Positions 37,107 to 48,179 of a stretch of DNA of 64,000 nt are shown here, in pieces. Each line of letters starts with the position of its first letter. The first letter of the stretch is position 1. The notes beneath the pieces were generated by a model that was not told where the DNA came from, ran no database searches, and saw only the letters and a list, made by a program, of their open reading frames with translations. The position numbers were made by a program, and so were the translations under genes. This stretch comes from Chenopodium formosanum (lineage: Eukaryota > Streptophyta > Magnoliopsida > Caryophyllales > Amaranthaceae), in the NCBI GenBank assembly GCA_024500155.1, contig CM044874.1:7517001-7581000 (forward strand), given 5' to 3'.

Positions 37107-38378
37107 CCAAAAACCAAAACCAAAGGAAATAAAACCAAGTAACAAAGCTAGTAGCACAAACCCAAGCAAATAGTAATAGGAAAGTTATAAGAGGAATAAA
37201 CAAATAACAAGTAGTAGTTTTCAACCCTCAAATCCATTACATGTTTATAATTCAACTACATGGAACTTCGTTTTATATAGTCTCAATCTACTCACCATAA
37301 TGGGTCTTACAAGGCCAAAGCAACAAAAATGCCAACAAACATAGGCAAAGTATGAATTAACTAAAGATGAGGACATAAACTAACTAAATGTGTACACATT
37401 TACCATGCTCAACCTAGACAATAAAATAAAATAAATAAATATAGGGACTCTTAATTTGGTTTGCAAAGATGATAATAGTCGCTAATAGAAGACCAGACAC
37501 TAAAAAGACGTGGCTTAACCATGCACTTAGATGAAATTCATTCAATCCAACCAATGGTCAATAGAGAATTAACTCAACTGAGAGAGACACATGTATATTT
37601 CCCAACTAAAATATACGTACACATGGTCTAAATGACCAAATAAAGCTAATAATTGCGAGATCGACACATGGCCTAAATGACTTATTCAACCAATTTTTAT
37701 TAGATTACGCATCAATAAGAGAAGATACAATTATTATAGAAGTATTTTTAGTTGGGGTTAATATTGAATTTATGGCCATTGTTCGTGTCAATTTTCCATT
37801 GCTTCAAGAGTGATAAGGTATATAATAGCTATGCTACCCTATATTGTTCAACTCATGTCAATGATGTCAATGTTATCAATGTGATTGAGAAGGGAGAGGA
37901 GCAAGAGAAAATACAAGTTCATCATTATCATAAATAAAAATAAAACTTTGATAAGTAAAATTTATTTATCAAATAGGAAAATTGAAAATTAACAATTTTT
38001 TTTATTTTTATTTTTTATCAAATAGGGGTTTCACTATTAAATTGTTGATATATTTCCATTTCATGGTGACTAAACATGTATATTCTTTTATTTAACATAC
38101 ATTTTTCCCTTTGATATCAAAATGATTAAGTGTAACTTCCTCATTACGCAATTAGCAATAAGTACAATAATAAATTCAGGAAGACCTTATAAAAATAAAG
38201 GCTATTCCAGTTGTTGGCAAATATACACATAATTATGATACAATATAATTTTATTTTTTCTAATGCGTTGACTAAATAATAAAGTACACAATGATTAACA
38301 CAAAAACCCCAATGTGAGGAGAAAACCATGGGATCTTCCGTTGTTATCACATCCTTCAACTAATCACAAATAGTATTG

Positions 38379-38385
<7 letters not shown>
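37107..38385. other. Stretch with no recognised gene
   Basis: AT-rich intergenic sequence. Open frames are short and unlike known families. Confidence 0.55.
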
Positions 38386-38446
<61 letters not shown>

Positions 38447-38554
38447 TAATAATTAATAATAATAATAATGATAATAATAATAATAATAATAAATAATAAT
38501 AATAATAATTAATAATAATAATAATGATAATAATAATAATAATAATAATATATT
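38386..38554. repeat. (TAA)n microsatellite, target of LINE insertion
   Basis: TAA/AAT repeat with a few TGA and TTAA variants. It continues, after subtraction of the MULE at 38555-39592, directly into the 5' edge of the truncated LINE copy at 39602. Confidence 0.9.
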
Positions 38555-39592
38555 GGAAAATTGTAAACTAATAATCCCACCTTTGCCACTTCTGCTCAAA
38601 ACAATCCCACCTTTTCGAATTCCCAAAATAATCCCACCTTTGACCCCATCTTCTCAAAATGATCCTTTAACCGGTTTGTCAAATTAGTGACCTGTTTAAG
38701 AAGGTGACTTAACACGTGTCACTTTCTTATTGGCTTTCTTTTTAAAAAATATTTTTTTTTAAAAAAGGATAATTAAAAAAAATTAAAAAACCCCTTCGAC
38801 CACCTCCCCTGTCGGAGCTCCGCTTGCCGCAGCACAAGCTCAACCAAACCACTAGCCTAACCCTTCAAGCACCTACACCCTCACCATAAAACAGCCAAAA
38901 TCGACCAAAGAAGCCCTGTAACGGCCGATTTTGGTGATCCATGGTCGATTTCGGTAGGTGATGGTGCGGTTTTAATTTCCATCGAAATCGACCACTGGAT
39001 TTTTGGGCGTTCGATTAATAGGATGTGGATTTCTAAGCGGCGAATTTATAGGCAGTGGATGTCGCGGCAGGTTTCAATTTCTGAGTGGTTGAAAGGAGGT
39101 TTCGGGGAGGGAGAATGAGGGAAGGGGTACAATGGCCGGCTTTACGGGTGGTGGTGTGCTGTTTTTCCCAATTTTGGTGGGACAGGGGGTGCCGACGGCT
39201 GGAGATCGGCGGTATTTTCGGGTGGCAGGAGTTCGTGGGCGGCGGTATTTCGTGGTGGCTGGGGTTCGTGGTTGGTGTTAGGGGGTTTTATGGGTGGATG
39301 GGATGGTCGGGGTTAGGAGAGAGAAAGAAGGTGGTGGGGTTAGGTGGTGATGTGGTGGTGGTTAGGAGAGAGAAAGAATGTGGTGGTGGTTATGGTGGGA
39401 AGCTAAGGTTGAAGATGAGAGATTGAAAAAAAATAAAAAAAAATAAAAAGTTAACCTGTTGAACAAGTTGTGGGTCATAAGGCCTGTTTTAAGAAGATGA
39501 GGGTCAAAGGTGGGATTATTTTGGGAATTCGAAAAGGTGGGATTGTTTTGAGAAGAAGTGGCAAAGGTGGGATTATTAGTTTACAATTTTCC
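38555..39592. mobile_element. Non-autonomous Mutator-like element, 1.04 kb
   Basis: Ends GGAAAATTGTAAACTAATAA and its exact inverse, with three further inverted blocks based on AATAATCCCACCTTT. Exact 9-bp duplication TAATATATT (38546-38554, 39593-39601). The interior 38800-39420 is GC-rich, with a 113-codon open frame (39085-39426) of low complexity that is not recognisable. This insertion separated a TAA microsatellite from a LINE fragment. Confidence 0.93.
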
Positions 39593-39601
39593 TAATATAT
39601 T

Positions 39602-40246
39602 TCAAAAAGGTTGTCGCTTCTGTAGAATCCACTTTTTCTTTATTTCCTTAACAATCAACATTGTGGAAATCGCAGCAAGGATATCACACATCTGTTTGGC
39701 TTTGAGTAGTTCCTATTTTGGGGTTGGGTCAGACGATAAATGCAAAGACTTACCGATGTGTGTTATGCCATCGATTGGGTGTCCCATTGTTCTCTGTCTT
39801 GGCACCATGCTCTGCTTGTTCAAGGGTTTTTACAGGGATATTTTTTTGTGATTACGCGGTGTTGTGTGCTGGTATGATAGGTATTAAACTTCGGCATAAT
39901 GTTGTTCGTGATACCCTTGTTGATGTTAGCTATCGATCTGGAATTTCTGCAAGAAAAGAGGTTGACATTTGGTTGTTTAGAGGGAGCGACGAGGCCCTTT
40001 AGACCTGCAGATTTGTTACTTTATTCCTGGGATTGTGGTCATGATGTTAGTGTTGACTTGAGAGAGTCTTCTACTTTTACTCAGTCCAGGCTATCAAACT
40101 TTGTTCCTGAATATGTTGTGGCTGATGCGGCTTGACATAAGCGGGATCAAGTATGAATCCAGTTGTCGGGCAATTAGATAGCCCAGATTGTATATCGGCT
40201 TCCCACTAATTTTTGTAGGTTGAATAACTTTTTCTGTTTTTGAGAC
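39602..40246 (+). mobile_element. 5'-truncated copy of the RLE-type LINE
   Basis: Aligns at roughly 85% identity to 43757-44545 of the complete copy (shared GGGTTGGGTCAGACGAT, GTATTAAACNTCGGCATAAT, ACTTTATTC.TGGGATCGTGG-like blocks). About 165 nt are missing near 40165. It is interrupted by several frame breaks. It ends TTCTGTTTTTGAGACATAATAAT and runs into a TAA microsatellite, just like the complete copy, so the TAA array is the 3' tail/target. Confidence 0.85.
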
Positions 40247-40489
<243 letters not shown>

Positions 40490-40559
40490 GCAAGTGAAAA
40501 GAAATAATAATAGGTAGGTTTCCACGTTCTTTTCCGGCAGATTTTCCGGCGATCAGGTT

Positions 40560-41300
40560 AGTGTTCTGGTCAGAAGTGGGGTCTCGGTTTTTTTTTGTTA
40601 CAAATTTATCGTCATTTAGGTACGATTTTGGAGCAGTTTCGGGTTGGTTTGGTGCAATTTCAGGCTGTTTGGGTGCAGTTCTGAGTCCTTTTTCCGACAT
40701 CATCTCTGGCGTAAGGTGTGATCAGGTAGACGGTTATCAGTCAGGGGTATTTCAGGCGGCTTTTGGGTGGATTTCAGGTGGTTTCCCGGGTGGTTTTCAG
40801 GCAGCTTTTGGGCGAATTTCAGGCGGCTTTTGTGGGTGGTTTCTTGATCGATTTTCTGGCGAATTCTCACGCTGTTTTCCTCGGGTTTTCGGGCTGTTTC
40901 AAGCGTCTTTAGGGTGCGTTTTTTTGGTATTTTTTGGGCTGCTTTGGTCAGTTTTCAGGCTGCGGTTTTGGGTGCAATTCTGCTGTTTTTTCAAGTGTGG
41001 TTTTGCTCTGTTTTTGGGTGCGTTTTGGGTGCAATTTCAAGCTGTTATCGGGTCATTTTGAGGGCAGCTTTTCTCGCACATATTGGTGTTGTTTTTGGTC
41101 AGTTAGAGGAGGTTCTTTTTTGGTTTCTATTTTGGGTTTCGGTGATCAATATTTCCAGCGATTTTCGGTATTGGGGGCTGTTTTGAAGCAGTTTTGGGTG
41201 CTGTTTTGGAGCAGTTTTGGGTGCTGTTTTGGAGCAGTTTTGGGTGCAGTTTCTGGTGCAGTTTTTGGTCCAGTTTTGGCAGCTCTTAGGTGCTGTTTTG
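40560..41300 (+). repeat. Degenerate tandem repeats in the LINE leader
   Basis: Repeated GTTTTGGGTGC..GTTTTGGAGCA and TTTCAGGCGGCTTTTGGG modules; at 41190-41250 the unit TTTTGGGTGCTGTTTTGGAG is nearly perfect. Strong T/G bias. Several frames stay open across it (for example 40561-41061, rich in Gly/Phe) because of composition. I treat it as a 5' UTR, possibly with promoter activity; that is inference. Confidence 0.65.
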
Positions 41301-41357
41301 CGGTAGTTTCTGGTGCTCTTTCGGGCGTATTTTAGTTTTGGGTGGTGCAAGTCAGCT

Positions 41358-44300
41358 ATGTCGACTGCCGTTGTGAAGTTTCATTGTCCCTTTGTGCGTC
41401 TTAGTGGTTGTCAAGATGGAAGTGGAAATGGCCTTACTCGACGTTCTCTAATCAAACATCTTAGTGATCGTCATTGTTGTATCGGTGCGCGAGATATCAC
41501 CTGACATTCTCTTACTTCTAATTTGGTTGTTTATAATGAGGCAGAAGTTACTTTTAGGCGTATGGGGATTTGGTTATGTGGAGTTTGCTATAAAACGCAC
41601 ACGGTACGTATTAAGTGTCGTCATGGCGGGGATGAGGATGTGTCAACCCCTGATGAAGGAGATGGTGTTGTTCGTTTTGTGCTTCATAATTTCACCAAGC
41701 CGCAATCTCCTTCTTCTCTTGCTCGAGTTGATCGTATGGATGGATTAGTGCGAGATCATAACGGTGGTTTTGATGTGGCCCTCCTTGATTGTTTATTCTC
41801 TAAGGGGTTTCGCTCTGTTAAGTTTATCCCTCCCAAGTGTCGTTTGGGGTTTTCTCGGGTTCTGAAAGGTGCTCTTGATAAGGTGATCTCTAAGCCTGAT
41901 GACATTTCTAATTGGGTCTCTTTGTTGATGTTACCTCTTTGCATCCTTAAAATCTTTCGCCCGCGGAGTAGTCGTGAGTCTCGGTCTTCGGTAAGACGTC
42001 GGCATCAAGAAGAGAGTATTTCCCATGCTATTTGTTCTTGGAGTGTAGCGGGTGGTAATTTGCAGCTTGTGAGGGAAATTTTGGCAGAGGATTCTCCCAC
42101 TTTGTCGATGGTTGATGATGAGAACATTGATTTGGAAGAGCGTAATATTAAGCAGTGTCGTAGGAAGATTTGCGATGGCCATTACACTGCTGCAGTTCGG
42201 GTTCTTTCTTCTTCAGGCGTTGCACCTTATAATGACGCCACTCTTGCATATTTACAGTCAAAGCACCCTTCATCTTCAGCTCCATCCTTGCCTGATATAC
42301 CTATTGATCACCTTCATCTCGTTACGACTTCTGCTGTTGTTTTGGATTGGATTAGGAGTTTCCCTCGTGGCACATCATGTGGTAGGGATGGTTTGCGTGC
42401 TCAACATCTTATGGATTGCTTAAGTGGTGCAGCTGTGGCAGTCTAAGATGAGTTGGTTGACTCTATTACTGGGGTGGTTAATCTCTTTCTAGCTGGGAGA
42501 TGTCCTATGGAATTAGGAGAGTACATTGCTAGTGCTCCTCTTACTCCACTTGTCAAGCCCGGTGGTGGTATCCGTCCTATTGCTGTGGGTACGGTTTGGC
42601 GGCGTCTCGTTTTGAAGGTGGGTGCTGTTATGGTTGGTCAGTCTTTAGGGAGTTACTTTGATGGCCTTCAATTTGGTGTTGGGGTTTCTTCAAGTGGTGA
42701 GGCAATTCTTCATGCGGTGAATCGGTTGATTGAGGATCGTGGTTCTAATATTGGTTTATCTATGTTGTTGGTGGATTTTCAAAATGCCTTCAATCTGGTT
42801 GATCGTTCGGTCATGTTACGTGAGGTACGTCGTCGTTGTCCGGGCATTTCGCGATGGGTAGAATTCTGCTATTCTAATCCAGCTAGGTTATACTATGGGG
42901 ACCAAACCTTATGGTCATCTCAAGGGGTGCAGCAGGGTGATCCCCTTGGTCCTTTGCTTTTTTCTTTGGTTTTACAACCCCTGGTGTGTAAAATCAGAGA
43001 GACTTTTGATGTATGTCTTCAGGCTTGGTATTTAGATGATGGCACGATTATTGGTGACACTTTGGTGGTGGGGCAAGTTCTGCAGTTGATTATGGAGGAA
43101 GGACCTCGTTCTGGGTTATGTCTTAATGTGGAAAAAACTGAAGTTTTCTGGCCTACAGAAGACCCTCGAAGCAGGCTGGTGGGTGTCTTTCCACCTAATA
43201 TTGCTCGACCTTTGCGTGGTGTTAGGTTGTTTGGAGGTCCTGCTAGTTCCGGTTCCGGTTTTAGTGGTGAGCTTGTGATGCAGAGGGTGACCAAGACCAT
43301 TGGCCTTATGGATAAGGTCGCTATGCTCGATGATCCTCAGTGTGAGTTGTTGTTACTTAGGGCATGCATTGCGTACTTGTCCTCCTAGTACTTTTGAGGT
43401 GGCTCAGCGCACTTTTGATGCAGCTCTTCGATCTTCCATGGAGCGTATTGTTACTGCTTCGGGGCCTGGGTTTGGTGATTGGCAGTGGCGACTTGCCACC
43501 TTACCATTTGCGTTTGGAGGGCTTGGTGTTTATTCTGCAGGTGATGTTTGTCACTATGCTTTTCTTGCTTCTCGATTACAGTCTGCTGGGTTGCAGACAC
43601 AACTTCTTTGGCATGCTGGCATTGTTGGTCTTGGACGAGCCTTTGAGGATGTGTTGAGTCTGTTTAATGGAACAGTGGAGTCTGACATTTTGAGTAATCC
43701 TAGTGAGGTCGCTGCCCCTAAACTCATGAAGAAATTGGCAGATATATATTTCACAAAGGTTACCGCTTCTGCATAATCTGCTTATTCTTTAACTCCTCGA
43801 CAATCAGCATTATGGAAATCACAGCAAGGTGATCACACCTCTGCTTGGCTTCGGGCGGTTCCTATTTCAGGGTTGGGTCAGACGATGAACGCCAAGACTT
43901 ATCGCTGTGTGTTGTCCTATCGGTTGGGTGTTCCATTGTTCTCTATCTCGACGTTGTGCTCTGCTTGTTCGAGGGTTTTTGCTGGAGATATTTTCGGTGA
44001 TCACGCAGTGTCTTGTGCTGGTATTGTGGGTATTAAACATCGGCATAATGTTGTTCGGGATACCCTTGTTGATGTTTGCTATCGTTCTGGGATTTCAGCG
44101 AGAAAAGAGGTTGACATTGGGTTGGCCGGAGGGAACGACGAGGCCCTTAGACCCGCGGATGTGTTACTTTATTCATGGGATCGTGGTCGCGATGTCTGTG
44201 TTGATTTGACAGGGTCTTCTCCTTTGACACAGTCAGGGCTATCTGACTTCATTCTTGGGCTTGTGGCTGATGTAGCTCATCGGAAGCGGGTTAAGTATGA

Positions 44301-44526
44301 AGCTCGATGTCAGGCGATTGGATATGGTTTCATTCCCTTCTCCTTTTCTTCGCTTGGGGAATTAGAGAAAGAGGCTGTTGCGCTACTGAAGCGGATTCAG
44401 AGGTTCTCGACGACGCAAGACATTGGGGCTTGTGCTGCAGCTCATATCTTCACTAGGGTAGGATTTGCAATAGCTAGAGGAGTGGGGGCCCAAATTGTAT
44501 CTCGACTTCCCACTAATTTATTGTAG
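41358..44526 (+). pseudogene. LINE polyprotein: zinc fingers, RT, CCHC, RLE
   Basis: Starts MSTAVVKFHCPF. Zinc finger 1 is C-X7-C-X14-H-X4-H (residues about 10-40); a second Cys/His cluster is WLCGVCYKTHTVRIKCRH. RT motifs: VDFQNAFNLVDRS (A), GVQQGDPLGPLLFSL (B), AWYLDDGTIIGD (C, catalytic DD). C-terminus: CSACSRVFAGDIFGDHAVSC (CCHC), then RHNVVRDTLVDVCYRSGISA, RPADVLLYSWDRGRDVCVDL, resembling the RPD-X12-14-D core of restriction-like endonucleases. Breaks: TGA at 41502-41504, TAA at 42444-42446, a small deletion with frameshift near 43365-43385, and TAA at 43774-43776. Similar unnamed RT proteins occur in other plants, to my recollection; the RLE reading is my inference from motifs. Confidence 0.8.
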
Positions 44527-44549
44527 GTTGTATGACTTTTGTTTTTGAG

Positions 44550-44550
<1 letters not shown>

Positions 44551-44599
<49 letters not shown>

Positions 44600-44600
44600 T
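44551..44600. repeat. (TAA)n tail of the complete LINE
   Basis: About 16 ATA/TAA units directly after GTTTTTGAGA, the same junction as in the truncated copy at 40237-40247. Confidence 0.92.
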
Positions 44601-44748
44601 CATGATCCACTAATAATAAGTTAAGTGGTTAAATAAAATTATATTGAAAAAAAGGATAAATTAAAATGTCATATTAGAGAGCATTAAACAACAATCCAAG
44701 TATTCCATATACAAGTTGAAAAGGTAGGAACAAAGTATCAAATTTTTG

Positions 44749-46430
44749 CAACATGTACTTTGAATGTACTAGTGCCCTAAGTTTCTAGCTAACTCAATCA
44801 TGTCCCTCCTGTTAAAGTTTCGATGGAAAACCACTAAGGCAGCCAAACCAATCTACTAGCCTGGGCAAAAAAGGACCTGGTATGTGCCCATAAAGCAAGG
44901 GGAGGATTGGGTATTAGAAGCATAATGCATCTAAACAAAGCCCTCCTAATGAAGCAGGGATGGAGAATGGTTTCAAACTCAAGCCTCCTTGTGAGCAGAA
45001 TTTTCAAGAGGAAATATGGGGATGACCCAATTACTTTGGGCTATAAAAGTTCTATTCCAAGAGTGGGATCTTGGGCAGCAAGGGGATTGGTAAAGGCTGC
45101 GTCCGAGCTTAAGCACCTCATAGGTTTCTCTGTAGGAGATGGGAAGGACATTGATATTAGGGAGGATTGTTGGGTGGGAAGTGAAAAGGTAAGCGTGAAA
45201 TATTTTGATGGGGGGTGAGGAAATAAGGAAGGTCGCCGATTTGATAACACCTCAATACACATGGAATACTAGCTTGATATGGAAGGCTTTTGAGGAGGAA
45301 TATGCAAGGAAGATTTTAAGCATCTTCCTGCCTTCTACAAGAACTGATAGAAAATTTTGGCTTCCGGACTCGAAGGGCCTCTACTATATGAAACCCGGGT
45401 ATTGGTGCCAATTCTCACAGGATCACTCAGCGGAGGAAGAGAGTTTCTGGAGAAAGTTTTGGAAAATTAAAGTATGGCTAAAGGTACTACTTCTTGGCTA
45501 GAAGATTATACATAACAAACTCCCCACAAGAGAGAATCTTATTAGGAGAGGAATGATGGTGGAGGGAAGTTGTGTTATGTGCAACAAGGAAGAGGAAACG
45601 GTAGAGCACTTATTCAGAGAATGTGAAGTTATAAAAAGAGTTTGGTGGGGATCGCTGGGATTGAGGTCAATGACTAATAGTCACATCACCTTTGCGAAGT
45701 GGCTAAAGGATCTTCTTACTTATTCCTACAAGATGGGTGATGATGGAGAGCTTTCAAGATCAATGCTGCTATTGTTACAAGCTATTTGGTTGCACAAAAA
45801 TGAGATTATTTTTAGAGGCATAAGTGTAAGCCCATAATCTATTTTGGACTTAGCACAGGTACATGCTATGAAATGGAGGAAAGCTACGAGCTGGAGCAAA
45901 GAGGACTAGTGGACTAAGCGACATAACGAGCTAGAACTTTGAAGCTTCCTTGTCTTTTCTATGCAAGTACTCCTTCACGGGGTGCTAGGACTTCAATTAT
46001 AGTGCATGTTGCGTGGAAACAATGAAAAGGCATAGCTAAATCAGGATGGAGTGCGGTCGTAGCCTGGTAGAATGAGTATCGAGACCTTCGCACTGCAGGA
46101 GAAACAAGGAAAGTTCAGGCACAAAGCACATTTCAGGCTGAAGGTTATGCTATATATTGGGTGCTGAAGGACAACATGTCTCACTTCAAAAACATTATTA
46201 TCAAGACGGATTGCGAGATGGTTGTGAGAGCCCTAAATAACCTAGATAAAGCTCCTCGTCATTTACAGAACATCATAGTGGAGATTAAGCGAATGGCAGG
46301 GATGATCGACTTCTTCATGTGCATAAAGGTCCAAAGGGAGCTAGATCATGCAGCACATATAGCAGCAGGGAGGATGAGAAGATTGTAATTCTGTTTTGCT
46401 TTGTAGTCTTATAGCCATTGTCTAAAAAAA
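44749..46430 (+). mobile_element. 5'-truncated L1-type LINE with RNase H
   Basis: Flanked by a target duplication of about 16 bp, AAAGTATCAAATTTT(T)G (44732-44748 and 46430-46445), and ends in an A9 tract. Coding remnants in order: the end of the RT domain (KARGGLGIRSIMHLNKALLM, 44900), the zf-RVT region with CVMCNKEEETVEHLFREC (about 45580-45640), and an RNase H-like domain (FQAEGYAIYWVLKD, IIIKTDCEMVVRAL; 46125-46387). Frames change several times (near 45215, 45500, 45840), so it is a dead copy. The apurinic endonuclease and most of the RT are absent by 5' truncation. This is the ordinary plant LINE type, unlike its neighbour. Confidence 0.88.
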
Positions 46431-46445
46431 AAGTATCAAATTTTG

Positions 46446-47614
46446 ACATCAATTTGTTTGTGTGCTTTGTTGCTACGATATAAATAAGGTTCTAACCAAT
46501 TGATTGTTGGTACATTGATGATTGGAACTGCACTTAGTAGAAAGAGTCACGTGTTTGATCTGCGCAATAACATTTTGGAGGGGACTGCAAGTCTAAAATC
46601 TACCACCCAAAATTTCACCTGAATCTAAATTAACCTAAAGAATGAATCGAGTGAAACACCAAAAGAAAAGTACTACTTATTAATAAGGTTCCAACAACTC
46701 CCGACCCCATAATTTTAAGTCAGCCCCTTGACTTCCTTCTAATCTCATTAAAACAAACCAACTTTATTTGGGGATAAGGATTAATATACCCATATGGAAA
46801 ACACAAAAAGTAAGCCCATACATTAATTTTAATGTCTTCCTCCAAGTATGACCGTAGGAGTGAATGCCAACATGTCTTCAAAGTTAAGCACTTAAAAATG
46901 GATGAAGTATTGCAAATTTTTCTAAATTATCATTGCCTTATGGGCTTATTGCCACATTTCATCGGAATATTATTAAAATCTCATTTATATGTGTCTACAA
47001 AATAGTTAAATTTGTTTGTTTGCGATGAAAGCATTTAAAAATCAAGGGAATTTTGAGTTATTATGGGAAATATTTGATAATTTAATTCCCATATTTTGTG
47101 TAGTACTATATTTTCCATTTTTACGTTAAACCAAACAGACCCTCTACTTTCAACTTACATGAATTTATAATTCTCTTATCATTTTGATTAAATTCCAAGC
47201 AATTGTGTAGTTAATTACACAAGTTTTCGAGCCAGATCATTTGATAAATATTTTTAATTTTTTTTTAAAAAAATCTTAAATTAAAAGGTTACCCTCGTCA
47301 ACTCCGTCATTCACATCAATGGAGATCGAAGCAGCCTTAATAAAAACCCTAAAAATAATTGGAGAATAGGGTATGGTTAAACCAAGCATGTAGTTAGCTT
47401 CTATTTCCCCATTATTGAAGCCATTAAAATTGCTTCAATTTCAGCCATAAAGTCTCTTTGTTTTTACTTATTCTATTGTATTTTCAAAAATGACCTTATT
47501 CTATGCGTATAAAATTACAACGTTATTAGTTATCCTAGAATAGGAGTTTATTTAGGTGATTAACTTGTATTTGACTAGCTCTTTACCCGTGCAATACGTA
47601 TACTATTTTGTACT
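46446..47614. other. Intergenic stretch
   Basis: AT-rich, no gene or transposon end recognised. Confidence 0.6.
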
Positions 47615-47615
47615 C

Positions 47616-47990
47616 TCTCCGTATTTTATTACTTGCTCCATTTCTCCATTTGCGAAGTTTTAGAAGAAACAGTAGAAAGTAATAAAATATGAAGGATGTG
47701 AGGATGGTGGAACAATAAAGTACTACCTCCGTTAAATGTTATGTGCAATTTCAGGGTAATATTTGTGAGATATAAAATATTTCAAAGTTGCACATAATAT
47801 TTAACAGATGTAGCATGATAGTTGAGAGGAGAGAGAATATGAAAATATAAAAGTATGATAGTTTGGGGTCCAATAGGAGAGAAGAAATTAGTAAAATGTT
47901 GTGAAATATTTCTAAATAAGGAAATAAAGCAAGTAATATAATATGACAATAAAAGAAAAGTGGAACAAGTACTAAAATACAGATGGAGTA
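47616..47990. mobile_element. Stowaway-like MITE with a second MITE inside
   Basis: Left end CTCTCCGTATTTTATTACTT and right end ..GTACTAAAATACAGATGGAG, inverted to each other and flanked by TA. It contains a complete 91-bp copy of the other Stowaway family at 47723-47813 (CTACCTCCGTTAAATGTT/AATATTTAACAGATGTAG). Confidence 0.72.
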
Positions 47991-48179
47991 GTAAAATTGG
48001 TGTTTTATTCCCTCTTATTTTTGGTCATATGCTATTCTCATTCAACAAATATAGAGTCAAAAAGGGAGAGATAGGGGCAGTGTCGCGGTAACCATTGATT
48101 ATATATGTAAAAGAAATAAAATAAGGGGGAATATGAACGAAATCTATAATATGGAGCAAAACTTCAAAGAGAAAGAGGG

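Larger units (their letters stand above)
40490..44550 (+). mobile_element. LINE with restriction-like endonuclease, near full length
   Basis: A 4.06-kb non-LTR retrotransposon lying between two (TAA)n arrays: a repetitive leader (40505-41357), one long damaged coding region (41358-44526), a very short 3' UTR (GTTGTATGACTTTTGTTTTT...) and a TAA tail. No LTRs and no TIRs. The protein has N-terminal zinc fingers, RT, a CCHC knuckle and a PD..D-type endonuclease, the order used by R2/R4/NeSL-type elements, with no apurinic endonuclease domain at the N-terminus. The exact 5' border is uncertain within about 25 bp. Confidence 0.82.

Noticed and set aside
39085..39426. 113-codon Gly/Trp-rich frame within a MULE
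   Set aside because: Low-complexity G/T-rich sequence; no family resemblance, could be captured but not supportable.
40561..41061. A 166-codon Gly/Phe-rich open frame as LINE ORF1
   Set aside because: Compositional: other frames are equally open over the same repeats; no zinc knuckle or RRM motif.
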